A stretch of 64,000 nt of DNA from Klebsiella variicola (GTDB taxonomy: Bacteria > Pseudomonadota > Gammaproteobacteria > Enterobacterales > Enterobacteriaceae): positions 3,162,001-3,226,000 of the forward strand of contig NZ_CP010523.2 in NCBI RefSeq assembly GCF_000828055.2. The letters run 5' to 3'. Position 1 is the first letter of the stretch. Each line of letters begins with the position of its first letter. Below, in pieces: positions 1-7,071 of this stretch. A program made the translations under genes and the position numbers. The notes beneath the pieces are model-generated. The model made no database searches. It had not been told where the DNA came from and was given only the letters and a program-made list of their open reading frames with translations.

Positions 1-98
1 TTCTTCCAGTGACTAACGGACATACTAGTTACACCAAGCGCAATACTTAGTTTCCTAGCTGAACCAGCGGCTTTTATTGCTTTATCTAGTGCGGACAT
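1..98 (-). CDS. YdaS/Cro-like DNA-binding protein, 5' part only
   Basis: The reverse strand opens with ATG at 98, preceded by AGGAG, and reads MSALDKAIKAAGSARKLSIA and onward for 32 residues before the window ends. The pattern of a short N-terminal helix followed by an A-x-x-L-G-V-T-x-x-x-V-S-x-W helix-turn-helix is typical of the YdaS family, the Cro-like partner of RacR-type repressors. It is divergent from the repressor gene at 198, as cro is from cI. The product would be the first gene of the rightward early operon. Only the first third is visible, so family assignment rests on the HTH. Confidence 0.7.
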   Translation of the reverse strand, partial: MSALDKAIKAAGSARKLSIALGVTSMSVSHWK

Positions 99-197
99 GA
101 GTTTCTCCTGTTTAACAACAAGAGTAAACCACAGATTTATACTCTATGCAAATTCTGGATTTATTGTGTGTATAAACCAAATATTTACAATGATTCT
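98..197. promoter_or_regulatory. Divergent cro/repressor control region with repressor-like operators
   Basis: Between the divergent HTH genes lies GTAAACCACAGATTTATAC at 124-142, an imperfect palindrome with GTAAA/TTTATAC ends. A second related pair of half-sites is GGATTTAT at 157-164 and TATAAACC at 171-178. The first motif recurs at 1627-1641 and 1672-1690 near the other early promoter, so it is a good candidate for the prophage repressor operator. The position matches lambda OR. Individual promoter elements for the two genes are not clear enough to place. Confidence 0.55.
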
Positions 198-581
198 ATG
201 AGAAAAGAAGAACCCAACCTCGTTCTGGTAGAACGCCTTACCGAGATCACTGATCGCGGCGTTACCAAGGCAGACATGGCACGAATAGCTGGAGTCACCC
301 CTCAGGCCGTGAACGGCTGGTTCAAGAAAGGCGTGATTAGTAAGAAATCAGCACTAGCAATAGCCGACGCTGTTGGTATTTCTGTCGCCTGGCTACTCGG
401 AGAAGACGTTGGTGAGAAAGACGGACTTAAGCCGGATGAACAGCGTCTACTAGAGCTCTATCGCCAACTGCCAGAAGAAGAACAGCAGAACATATTGCGG
501 ATTGTGTCGTTGCGGCTGAAGGAACTCGATGAGCTGTATGCAAAGTATATGGGGCGAAGGATAAAGGGTGATGCAGAGTAG
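198..581 (+). CDS. Prophage repressor, XRE-type HTH, without peptidase domain
   Basis: The 127-residue product has an N-terminal XRE helix-turn-helix (about residues 15-65: TKADMARIAGVTPQAVNGWF, then a second helical pair ending in WLLGE). A Gln/Glu-rich helical tail follows. The position, divergent from a Cro-like gene and between two operator clusters, makes it the CI-equivalent. It lacks the S24/LexA-like C-terminal peptidase domain and Ala-Gly cleavage site of lambda CI, so RecA-stimulated self-cleavage is not expected. A GTG at 168 would extend the frame by 10 residues but lies inside the operator region; ATG at 198 fits the family better, although neither has a clear Shine-Dalgarno sequence. 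Confidence 0.8.
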   Translation: MRKEEPNLVLVERLTEITDRGVTKADMARIAGVTPQAVNGWFKKGVISKKSALAIADAVGISVAWLLGEDVGEKDGLKPDEQRLLELYRQLPEEEQQNILRIVSLRLKELDELYAKYMGRRIKGDAE

Positions 582-614
582 ACGGGTTACAAACAGAACT
601 ACCAGGGGAGTGAA

Positions 615-1082
615 GTGATAAATTCTACTGCTAAAATTGCATATGCTTATGTTTCTAGAGATCATCACTCCATCCATGAAGATAGCTTTTTAGCTCCAAC
701 ACCGTATCTTTTTTTACCGGATAACGAGACGATACTTCACGTTACTATTGAATTCGGTCTTATCGGTCTAAGTGATGATCATTTTTACTCTTTATTTACA
801 AGATTCTACGACTCGCAAGGAATTGAGGTTGGCTACCCTAACGACATAACCGAACCTAATAAGTATGCGACTTTTTTTGCTAAAACTGGTGAGTTTGCTC
901 TTTCCACCTCTTCGACCGAAAGATTCAGGGTCGAAGGTAACGGTTACTACAGAGTTGCGATCACATTGTATGAGTATGGTTCTGAATACAAAGATAAAGA
1001 TTTAACAACTTTATGTGATTCGGCAAACATTGCGCACACATATGATATTTATGTGGCAGTAGCGTCAGAATGGAGTGAGTAA
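615..1082 (+). CDS. Unknown 155-residue prophage protein in rexA position
   Basis: A GTG start at 615 is preceded by AGGGGAG with good spacing. The predicted protein is soluble, acidic and rich in aromatic and beta-prone segments, with no signal peptide, membrane helix or motif I recognise. It follows the repressor by 33 bases and overlaps the next gene in a TAATG junction, so all three probably share the repressor transcript and would be expressed in the lysogen. In lambda the genes at this place are rexA and rexB, which exclude other phages. That analogy is from position only. Its AT content is higher than that of the host genes, as in other phage accessory genes. Confidence 0.75.
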   Translation: MINSTAKIAYAYVSRDHHSIHEDSFLAPTPYLFLPDNETILHVTIEFGLIGLSDDHFYSLFTRFYDSQGIEVGYPNDITEPNKYATFFAKTGEFALSTSSTERFRVEGNGYYRVAITLYEYGSEYKDKDLTTLCDSANIAHTYDIYVAVASEWSE

Positions 1083-1489
1083 TGGGTTCCATTATAAAAA
1101 TAACGAAATATAGCAAAGCTTCTCACCTTGCAGATCGAGACACAAGCCCTCATCATAATGATCATGATGGCGGCGATGGAGGTGGTGGTATGCTTGAAGT
1201 TCGAGTTGCTAAATTAGAAGCCAACGTTGAAGATATTAAGGCTAATCTGGCTGAAGCGAGGTCAGACATAAGAAATCTGGTTGGTACAACCTCCGCTACC
1301 AAGACAGATGTTTCGACAATTTTACAAAAACTCGTTGATATTGATGAAAAATTAGCCAAAAAGGCTGGAGAGGATTTTGTTAATTCACAGGTTAGCGGCT
1401 TGAAAGTATGGATGCTTGGTATCCTCTTGCTTTCTATAGCCATGCCTGTGATTACACTCCTAGTAAATCTCTACATGAAAAAACCTTAA
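1082..1489 (+). CDS. Unknown 135-residue coiled-coil membrane protein in rexB position
   Basis: The start codon overlaps the stop of the preceding gene (TAATG), which suggests translational coupling. The protein has a His/Asp/Gly-rich segment at about residues 23-36, a predicted coiled coil at 37-95 (heptad-like ARVAKLEANVEDIKANLAEA-type spacing), and one hydrophobic helix at about 109-130 (LKVWMLGILLLSIAMPVITL) before a short basic tail. The 37-135 part resembles the general layout of XhlA-type phage membrane proteins. An in-frame ATG at 1190 has a much stronger ribosome-binding site and would give a 99-residue form. No enzymatic motif is seen. Position suggests a partner for the 615-1082 product. 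Confidence 0.75.
   Translation: MGSIIKITKYSKASHLADRDTSPHHNDHDGGDGGGGMLEVRVAKLEANVEDIKANLAEARSDIRNLVGTTSATKTDVSTILQKLVDIDEKLAKKAGEDFVNSQVSGLKVWMLGILLLSIAMPVITLLVNLYMKKP
1178..1192 (+). promoter_or_regulatory. Strong internal ribosome-binding site and ATG inside the membrane-protein gene
   Basis: GGAGGT at 1178-1183 is followed six bases later by an in-frame ATG at 1190. The match to the anti-Shine-Dalgarno sequence is essentially complete. The alternative product would begin exactly at the coiled coil and drop the His/Asp/Gly-rich N-terminus. The same bases also encode a Gly-rich stretch, so the motif may be only a by-product of the Gly codons. Confidence 0.4.
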
Positions 1490-1563
1490 CCAGGTCAAAG
1501 AGACGAGTTTTCATACCCATATTAATCCATATACTCATTCCTACAGCGCCAATCTCCCAACTC

Positions 1564-1587
1564 CCGACCATAGTGTCGGTTTTTTTT
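1564..1587 (+). terminator. Rho-independent terminator of the repressor operon
   Basis: CCGAC at 1564-1568 and GTCGG at 1575-1579 form a five-pair stem with a six-base loop, followed directly by eight T residues. It lies 75 bases after the last gene of the repressor transcript and just before the early promoter at 1661-1689, so it separates the two units. Confidence 0.75.
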
Positions 1588-1624
1588 GCCTGCGATTCAC
1601 TGGCTATCTCTCAAAAACGCTTAT

Positions 1625-1690
1625 GCAAACCTGTGATTTACACTACATATAAACCCATTATTGACATAATAGTAAACCAGTGATTTAATC
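1625..1690 (+). promoter_or_regulatory. Early (PL-like) promoter overlapped by repressor-like operators
   Basis: TTGACA at 1661-1666 and TTTAAT at 1684-1689 are separated by 17 bases, a near-consensus sigma-70 promoter reading into the recET operon. GTAAACCAGTGATTTAATC at 1672-1690 covers the spacer and -10, and AAACCTGTGATTTAC at 1627-1641 lies upstream. Both share the GTAAA-Y-C...G-R-TTTA pattern of the site at 124-142. The arrangement corresponds to OL/PL of lambda. Repression by the 198-581 product is inferred from the shared motif. Confidence 0.7.
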
Positions 1691-1836
1691 AGGCTTACCA
1701 AGACGCACCGCGAACCACCCAGGCATGGAGCCCACGAAGTAGCTGCCGGCGGCATACGAATCACCGGATGAGGTGGAGAGATTAACGCGCAGTAGGTTCA
1801 AACGTTCCGCTGGCCGGCGACAAGGCAGAGGTTGAA
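1691..1836 (+). other. Early-operon leader without a recognised gene
   Basis: This stretch is the expected 5' leader of the transcript starting near 1696. I see no open frame with a ribosome-binding site and no N-like gene. It holds short inverted elements around GCCGGCGGC and GCTGGCCGGC but no clear terminator or antiterminator motif. Confidence 0.4.
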
Positions 1837-1935
1837 ATGAGTAAGCACGGCATCAGAGCCATGGTCATTTCGGCAGTAATTGGACTCTTCATCTGGATTG
1901 CGCTCTTCAGCGCGCTGCGGGAGTTATTTCTATGA
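1837..1935 (+). CDS. Small phage membrane protein, 32 residues
   Basis: ATG at 1837 follows GAGG at 1829-1832 (AGAGGTTGAAATG). The 32-residue product starts MSKHGIRAMVISAVIGLFIW and continues as one hydrophobic helix ending in a short charged tail (LRELFL). It overlaps the next frame (CTATGA), a typical tight packing of lambdoid early genes. Single-helix proteins at this place are common in Rac-like phages and some are inhibitors of host processes, but no function can be assigned from sequence. Confidence 0.55.
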   Translation: MSKHGIRAMVISAVIGLFIWIALFSALRELFL

Positions 1936-2045
1936 TTGATTTCGCACGCAAACCCGCTCGTCAGCAGGCTGTTCGTTTAAGTCCGCTGTCAGCTTTCATC
2001 CGCCGGGTGTGCTACATGCTCGCGCAAAAAGGAGACCCTTCATGA
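1932..2045 (+). CDS. Small basic phage protein, 37 residues
   Basis: ATG at 1932 overlaps the stop of the preceding small gene, and its own stop overlaps the ATG at 2042. The product begins MIDFARKPARQQAVRLSPLS and is Arg-rich, with a short amphipathic C-terminal half. The chain of overlaps supports real translation. Function is unknown; the kil/early-regulator position of lambdoid phages is compatible but not evidence. Confidence 0.5.
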   Translation: MIDFARKPARQQAVRLSPLSAFIRRVCYMLAQKGDPS

Positions 2046-2233
2046 GCACGATGTTTGCCCTGGTTCTCACCGTCAGCATGCTGACGGGCGGTAATCAGGA
2101 TGTCCTGCTCGGCGTTTACGACAGTGAGAATGACTGCAAGGCAGCTGCAGAAGAGCAACACGTGAAAGCCGAATGTTATCCGCTGAAAGGTGTACTGGAC
2201 GAGCATCCGGCAGGGTTCACGGTGCAAATGTAG
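2042..2233 (+). CDS. DUF1482 family phage protein
   Basis: The 63-residue product starts MSTMFALVLTVSMLTGGNQD and has Cys residues at about 33 and 42. An N-terminal hydrophobic segment followed by a D-V-x-x-x-V-Y/D pattern and conserved Cys matches the DUF1482 family (YebW, and YdaF of Rac). AAAGGAG lies just upstream with good spacing, which fixes the start at 2042 rather than an upstream in-frame ATG. Function is unknown for the family. The place between the small early genes and recE is the same as in Rac. Confidence 0.75.
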   Translation: MSTMFALVLTVSMLTGGNQDVLLGVYDSENDCKAAAEEQHVKAECYPLKGVLDEHPAGFTVQM

Positions 2234-2241
2234 GGGGAAGA

Positions 2242-2397
2242 ATGCAGAAGAAATTCGGTTACTGCTGTAAAGCAATCGAGGGAAAACCAGTGGTAAGCAC
2301 CCTGTTGTACCTCCAGGGGAACCAGCTCGCACGGAAAGAAAAAGAGTATTGCTCAGAACGTTGCGCCTCTCACGACCAGATGGCTCACGAGGGCTAA
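2242..2397 (+). CDS. Small Cys-rich phage protein, 51 residues
   Basis: ATG at 2242 is preceded by GGGGGAAG. The product begins MQKKFGYCCKAIEGKPVVST and has a Cys pair near residues 8-9 and a second C-x3-C pair near 39-43 (YCSERCASHDQ), a spacing that could bind one zinc ion. Rac carries a comparable small zinc-binding protein (YdaE) directly upstream of its recET genes, so homology is possible but not established by the sequence alone. Confidence 0.6.
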   Translation: MQKKFGYCCKAIEGKPVVSTLLYLQGNQLARKEKEYCSERCASHDQMAHEG

Positions 2398-2534
2398 CGT
2401 AAACCCGCCGAAGCGGGCTGTACGTCCGGTGCCACCGACCAAAGTTACACCGGAAATTACCAAAACCAATGACCACCCTGAATGGGCGCTACCAATGGCC
2501 CGGGGGATTCTACATCCAAAATAGAGGCTATCAC

Positions 2535-5500
2535 ATGGAATATTTTTATCTGATAAAAGCGACTCAAAAATCGGGTAAAGCTGATGCCGTAATCTGGCGC
2601 ACTAATAAATCAGAAGCTCGCGCCCTTCTACAGCTGGACGTCGATCTGGAAGACGCTGGGATCGAAACAGGCCGCGGTAAGGATTATCAAAAACCAATTC
2701 GCACCGATTTCCCGGTTTTCAATGACCTGCCGGCGGAAGGTGTTCTCGATTACTCATGGTGCGAGCGCTACCAGCTCGGCGATGATAGTCGCACCTGGGC
2801 TCTGAAGCCAGGTCAGGCGCCTGCGGATCATCACATCGATGATGCCGGAGTATCCGCTGAGCCCGTTAGTGGCGTGCTGGTTGATGCCAATACTACTGGC
2901 GACGCGGCACAAGGTGAGACCGTGGAAACTTTCGGTAGCGATGAATACCAGGACGATTCGAGCGCGCTTTTTAACGTGGCAGAACTCCCCTTTCGCGCTC
3001 AGCTGCTGGCGCAGTATATGGCCGAAGAACGTCACGTTTATCATATCAGCATGCCTCACCGGCAGGAGCTGTCAGCTCTTGAAATGGACACTGATAACGC
3101 AGCCGTCCAGGATCTGATTCTGGCCGCCGAGAATGTCCCTGAAATCAAAAAATACGATATGCCGGCGCTCTGGAAATTCACCAGCGCCAATAAAAAAGTC
3201 TTCCCGGAAGGGAAACGGCATGAGCTCGGTAAGCGTATCCAGTTTGCTAAGCTGTGGTTCGCCACGAACGCGATCGACCGCGGCATTCTCACCAGGGAAT
3301 GGGCTGCCGGTAACTGCATTTCTTCGGTTTTGAAAACCGATGCAGTTACGAATGCTGGCGGCGGTAATAAAACCGATCGCAACCCTGACTACACCCATAC
3401 CCTTGATACGCTCGATGTAGAAATAGCCCTGGCCACAATGCCAATGGATTTCGATATCTACAATTTCCCGGCATCAATTCACCGCCGGGCCAAAGAGATC
3501 GTCCAGAAGAAAGAAAGTCCGTTCAAGGAATGGTCTGCAGCGCTGCGCAAGGTTGCAGGCATCCTGGATTATTCCCGCGCCGCCATTTTTGCCCTTATTC
3601 GTGGCGCCACCAGCGATATTCATCATTTCCCGGTAAGTCTGCAGACCTATATCAATGCGAACCTGACCGAGCATAAGTATGACGCCCCTTCTGCTGAGAC
3701 GCTTGAAAAAGCTGGTCATGTTTCATCTGACGCCGTCACTCTGGACGCTGTGAAAAAGGCTATCGATGGAGATGAAGGTGTGCCTGACCTGGAAACTCTC
3801 CCAACTGATTTTCAGGTAATTGGCACCGAACTGGTGAAAGAAGCTCAAAAGAAACGCCCTGACGCTAATCAGGTTCTGGCCGCCGAACGTGGCGAATATG
3901 TCGAAGGCATCAGTGACCCCACGGATCCGAAGTGGATAACCGAAGACCTGACCAAACCCAAACAGCCTGAAGTTTCAAACATGGGCAATGGTGTTTTTTC
4001 GATTGATGGTCTGATGGATAGCAAGCCAGCACCAGCACCAGCACCAGCACCAGCACCAGCACCAGCATTTTCTATCGTGGACCAGGCGCGCCAGCGCGCT
4101 GCAGAAGAAAAATTACATCCAGCTAATTCCGGGGAAACCACCAGCGATGTGCAGATGGAAACGGCTCAGCCGGTCAAAAACGAAAATGATAATGCGGTAT
4201 CAGCAGGCGAAGGCGCTGATGAGCCTCCTGCGCAAACAACTGCCGTGAACATGAGCAAAATACTGGCTGAACGCTGCCCGGATCTTACCGCCGAAGTGCT
4301 GAAAAGCCAGGTTTCCGAGAGTGCTCATAGCGATGAAGAGGAAGTGGCTGAACAAGCAGCGCCAGCATGGCCGGAGTATTTCGAGCCTGGTCGATATGAA
4401 GGCGTGCCAAATGAGATCTACCACGCCGCTAACGGTATCAGCTCCACGATGGTTAAAGATGCACGGGTATCGCTGATGTATTTCGAGGCGCGCCACGTAT
4501 CCAAAACCATCCAGAAGGTGCGCTCTCCTGTTTTGGATATGGGCAATCTGGTGCATGCACTGGCGCTGCAGCCTGATCAGCTGGAAAAAGAATTCAGTAT
4601 CGAGCCGGAAATTCCGGAAGGCGCCTTCACCACGACGGCGACGATCCGCGCATTTATCGATGAATACAACAACGGGCTTCCGGTTTTGCTCAGCGCAGAG
4701 GACATCAAGAGATTCCTGGAGGAATACAACGCGAACCTGCCCGCCCAGGTTCCCTTGGGTACATCAGTTGAAGAAACCGGCCAAGGTTATATGTCTTTAC
4801 CTGCTGAGTTCCAGCGCATTGAAGACGGTCAGAAGCAAACCGCCACCGCAATGAAGGCCTGCATCAAAGAATACAACGCCACCCTGCCCGCCCAGGTGAA
4901 AACCAGCGGTGGCCGCGATGTCTTACTGGAACAGCTGGCGCTTATTAATCCTGACATGGTTGCTCAGGAAGCACAGAAGGCGCAGCCCCTGAAAGTCTCT
5001 GGCACAAAGGCCGATCTGATTCAAGCCGTGAAATCGGTAAAACCGGATGCCGTGTTTGCCGACGAGCTGCTGGATGCATGGCGCGAGAACCCGGAAGGAA
5101 AAGTGCTGGTTACCCGCCAGCAGCTGGCTACGGCACTGGCCATTCAGAAAGCACTGTTGAATCACCCTACCGCCGGCAAGTTGTTGACGCACCCGAGCCG
5201 TGCCGTCGAGGTGAGCTATTTCGGCATTGATGAGGAAACCGGGCTGGAAGTTCGCGTGCGCCCTGACCTTGAAATAGACATGGGCGGCCTGCGCATTGGT
5301 GCGGACCTGAAAACCATCAGTATGTGGAACATTAAGCAGGAAGGCCTGCGCGCGAAGCTGCACCGGGAAATCATCGAGCGCGATTACCACCTGAGCGCGG
5401 CTATGTACTGCGAAACCGCAGCCCTTGACCAGTTCTTCTGGATATTCGTCAACAAAGACGAGAACTACCACTGGATCGCCATCATCGAGGCATCCGAAGA

Positions 5501-5660
5501 ACTGCTGGAACTCGGCATGCTGGAATATCGCAAAGCAATGCGTGCCATCGCGAACGGTTTCGACACTGGCAAATGGCCGGCGCCGATTACCGAAGACTAC
5601 ACCGAAGAACTTAACGATTTTGATATGCGCCGTCTCGAAGCGCTGCGCGTACAGGCATAA
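2535..5660 (+). CDS. recE: Exonuclease VIII (RecE), long form with internal repeats
   Basis: The product is a 5'-3' double-strand exonuclease that leaves 3' tails for RecT annealing. The N-terminal part (MEYFYLIKATQKSGKADAVI, then FPVFNDLPAEG) and the middle (ANAGGGNKTDR) match E. coli RecE. The nuclease domain starts near residue 616 (PGRYEGVPNEIYH) and shows the RecB-type core: His in LVHALALQP, Asp in RPDLE near 907, and D-x-K in GADLKT near 922. At 1041 residues it is longer than the 866 of E. coli RecE. The extra length includes a Pro-Ala run near 498 and a repeated segment at about 696-789 inside the nuclease domain. ATG 2535 was preferred over 2469, which lacks a ribosome-binding site. 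Confidence 0.93.
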   Translation: MEYFYLIKATQKSGKADAVIWRTNKSEARALLQLDVDLEDAGIETGRGKDYQKPIRTDFPVFNDLPAEGVLDYSWCERYQLGDDSRTWALKPGQAPADHHIDDAGVSAEPVSGVLVDANTTGDAAQGETVETFGSDEYQDDSSALFNVAELPFRAQLLAQYMAEERHVYHISMPHRQELSALEMDTDNAAVQDLILAAENVPEIKKYDMPALWKFTSANKKVFPEGKRHELGKRIQFAKLWFATNAIDRGILTREWAAGNCISSVLKTDAVTNAGGGNKTDRNPDYTHTLDTLDVEIALATMPMDFDIYNFPASIHRRAKEIVQKKESPFKEWSAALRKVAGILDYSRAAIFALIRGATSDIHHFPVSLQTYINANLTEHKYDAPSAETLEKAGHVSSDAVTLDAVKKAIDGDEGVPDLETLPTDFQVIGTELVKEAQKKRPDANQVLAAERGEYVEGISDPTDPKWITEDLTKPKQPEVSNMGNGVFSIDGLMDSKPAPAPAPAPAPAPAFSIVDQARQRAAEEKLHPANSGETTSDVQMETAQPVKNENDNAVSAGEGADEPPAQTTAVNMSKILAERCPDLTAEVLKSQVSESAHSDEEEVAEQAAPAWPEYFEPGRYEGVPNEIYHAANGISSTMVKDARVSLMYFEARHVSKTIQKVRSPVLDMGNLVHALALQPDQLEKEFSIEPEIPEGAFTTTATIRAFIDEYNNGLPVLLSAEDIKRFLEEYNANLPAQVPLGTSVEETGQGYMSLPAEFQRIEDGQKQTATAMKACIKEYNATLPAQVKTSGGRDVLLEQLALINPDMVAQEAQKAQPLKVSGTKADLIQAVKSVKPDAVFADELLDAWRENPEGKVLVTRQQLATALAIQKALLNHPTAGKLLTHPSRAVEVSYFGIDEETGLEVRVRPDLEIDMGGLRIGADLKTISMWNIKQEGLRAKLHREIIERDYHLSAAMYCETAALDQFFWIFVNKDENYHWIAIIEASEELLELGMLEYRKAMRAIANGFDTGKWPAPITEDYTEELNDFDMRRLEALRVQA
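4026..4067 (+). repeat. Seven tandem CCAGCA units coding for Pro-Ala
   Basis: Seven perfect six-base units encode a (Pro-Ala)n linker in the middle of recE, between the N-terminal region and the nuclease domain. Perfect short repeats like this are prone to change in unit number, in frame, which would alter only linker length. Confidence 0.9.
4620..4900 (+). repeat. Diverged internal repeats within recE nuclease domain
   Basis: A segment coding for an F/I-x-E-Y-N-x-x-L-P motif occurs three times (around 4660, 4722-4750 and 4869-4897). The last two copies are nearly identical at DNA level over 29 bases. They code for FLEEYNANLPAQV and CIKEYNATLPAQV. The repeats lie between the conserved His and the Asp/Lys motifs, so they insert into the nuclease fold as an extra module. 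Confidence 0.7.
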
Positions 5661-5672
5661 GGGGGAACAGTC

Positions 5673-6782
5673 ATGGAAAACACTAACATTGTTACAGCCG
5701 AACAGCAGGCACCAAACACCATTTCAGCTAGCAACGCGATCTTTAACGTTCAGGCTCTCGGTCAGTTAACTGCTTTCGCAAACCTTATGGCTGATTCACA
5801 AGTGACTGTGCCAGCTCACCTTGCAGGTAAGCCAGCCGATTGCATGGCCATCGTTATGCAGGCTATGCAGTGGGGCATGAATCCCTATGCAGTCGCGCAA
5901 AAAACGCATCTGGTAAACGGTGTGCTCGGATATGAAGCCCAGCTCGTCAACGCGGTAATCGCCAGTTCCAGCGCTATTAACGGTCGATTTCATTATCGCT
6001 ACGGCGGCGACTGGGAACGTTGCACAAGGACGCAGGAAATTACCAGGGAAAAACACGGTAAAAATGGGAAATACAGCGTTACAGAACGGGTGCGCGGCTG
6101 GACTGATGAAGACGAAATCGGGTTATTCGTCCAGGTCGGCGCGATTCTGCGCGGTGAATCAGAAATCACCTGGGGGGAGCCACTTTATCTCTCTGGAGTC
6201 GTCACACGTAATTCTCCTTTGTGGGTTTCTAACCCGAAACAGCAGATCGCTTATCTGGGCGTCAAATACTGGGCACGGCTGTATTGCCCGGAAGTCATCC
6301 TGGGTGTTTACAGCCCGGATGAAGTTGAACAAAGGACCGAGCGAGAAATAAACCCGGCGCCGGCGCAAAGAATGTCTGTCGCAGAGATCACCAGCGGAAC
6401 AGACATCACCACCAGCGCGCAGGATTCAGCTCTCAATATTGATTCCCTGGCAGATGATTTCCGTGACCGCATTGAGCGCGCCGAATCGGTCGATGCAGCA
6501 AAAGCCATCAGGGCGGATCTGGATAAAGAGAAAGCTGTGTTGGGCACTGTTCTTTTCACCGAACTGAAAGGTAAAGCCGTGCAGCGTTATTTCATGGTAG
6601 ACGCCCGAAACAAAGTTGAGGCCGCGATCAACTCTCTACCTAATCCCGGAGAACCGGAAGCCGTCGAACTGTTCGCTAAAGCTGAAGGCATTCTCAACGG
6701 CGCGAAACGCCACCTCGGTGATGAACTGTATGACCAGTTCCGCATCGCCCTGGACGACATGAAACCGGAATACGTGGGTTAA
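5673..6782 (+). CDS. recT: RecT family single-strand annealing protein
   Basis: This 369-residue protein anneals single strands made by RecE for phage recombination and repair. The conserved core is at about residues 35-230, with the Q-A-M-Q-W-G-M-N-P-Y-A-V-A segment, YEAQLVNAVI and the W-V-S-N-P-K-Q-Q-I-A-Y segment near the end. A longer C-terminal tail (about 240-369) is acidic and helical and exceeds the 269 residues of E. coli RecT. AGGGGG lies before the ATG, and the gene is 12 bases after recE, so the two are cotranscribed and probably made together. Confidence 0.92.
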   Translation: MENTNIVTAEQQAPNTISASNAIFNVQALGQLTAFANLMADSQVTVPAHLAGKPADCMAIVMQAMQWGMNPYAVAQKTHLVNGVLGYEAQLVNAVIASSSAINGRFHYRYGGDWERCTRTQEITREKHGKNGKYSVTERVRGWTDEDEIGLFVQVGAILRGESEITWGEPLYLSGVVTRNSPLWVSNPKQQIAYLGVKYWARLYCPEVILGVYSPDEVEQRTEREINPAPAQRMSVAEITSGTDITTSAQDSALNIDSLADDFRDRIERAESVDAAKAIRADLDKEKAVLGTVLFTELKGKAVQRYFMVDARNKVEAAINSLPNPGEPEAVELFAKAEGILNGAKRHLGDELYDQFRIALDDMKPEYVG

Positions 6783-6822
6783 CCAGATTGGGAGGGGAAA
6801 CTCTCCCGATAAAGGAATGTAT

Positions 6823-7062
6823 ATGCGATTGATTAACCGAAGCAGACACTCCCCTCTGGGCCGCCAAGCGTGCGATGCGGCACTGGCAAAACACGTTGAG
6901 CTTTATGGAGCCTACGGGCGACAGAAAACAAAGAGAACTTATACGGTGGTGGTTCAAGGCTCAAAGATCACTGTAGAAGTTGTTAACAGAAAAAGTAGCT
7001 ATGTGGCCACAGCCATGAGCTGCGCGCGCCGGCTACACCATCTGCCTGGACAATGTAACTAA
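6823..7062 (+). CDS. DUF4060 family phage protein
   Basis: The 79-residue product begins MRLINRSRHSPLGRQACDAA and contains the KRTYTVVVQGSKITVEVV core of DUF4060 proteins, which are found next to recombination genes in enterobacterial lambdoid phages. AAAGGA at 6811-6816 is directly against the ATG at 6817 but six bases from the ATG at 6823, so the latter was chosen. Function is unknown. It lies between recT and the excisionase-like gene in the same operon. Confidence 0.75.
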   Translation: MRLINRSRHSPLGRQACDAALAKHVELYGAYGRQKTKRTYTVVVQGSKITVEVVNRKSSYVATAMSCARRLHHLPGQCN

Positions 7063-7071
7063 GGGGTTTTT

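Noticed and set aside
1408-1683. 91-codon forward open frame
   Set aside because: It runs through a clear terminator and the early promoter/operator region, so it cannot be a coherent gene.
2402-2418. CCCGC-CGAA-GCGGG hairpin before recE
   Set aside because: No T-run follows and it lies inside the early operon; as a terminator it would cut off recET, so no call was made.
4026-4067. Tandem six-base repeat considered as CRISPR or satellite
   Set aside because: Units are six bases without spacers and encode an in-frame Pro-Ala linker.
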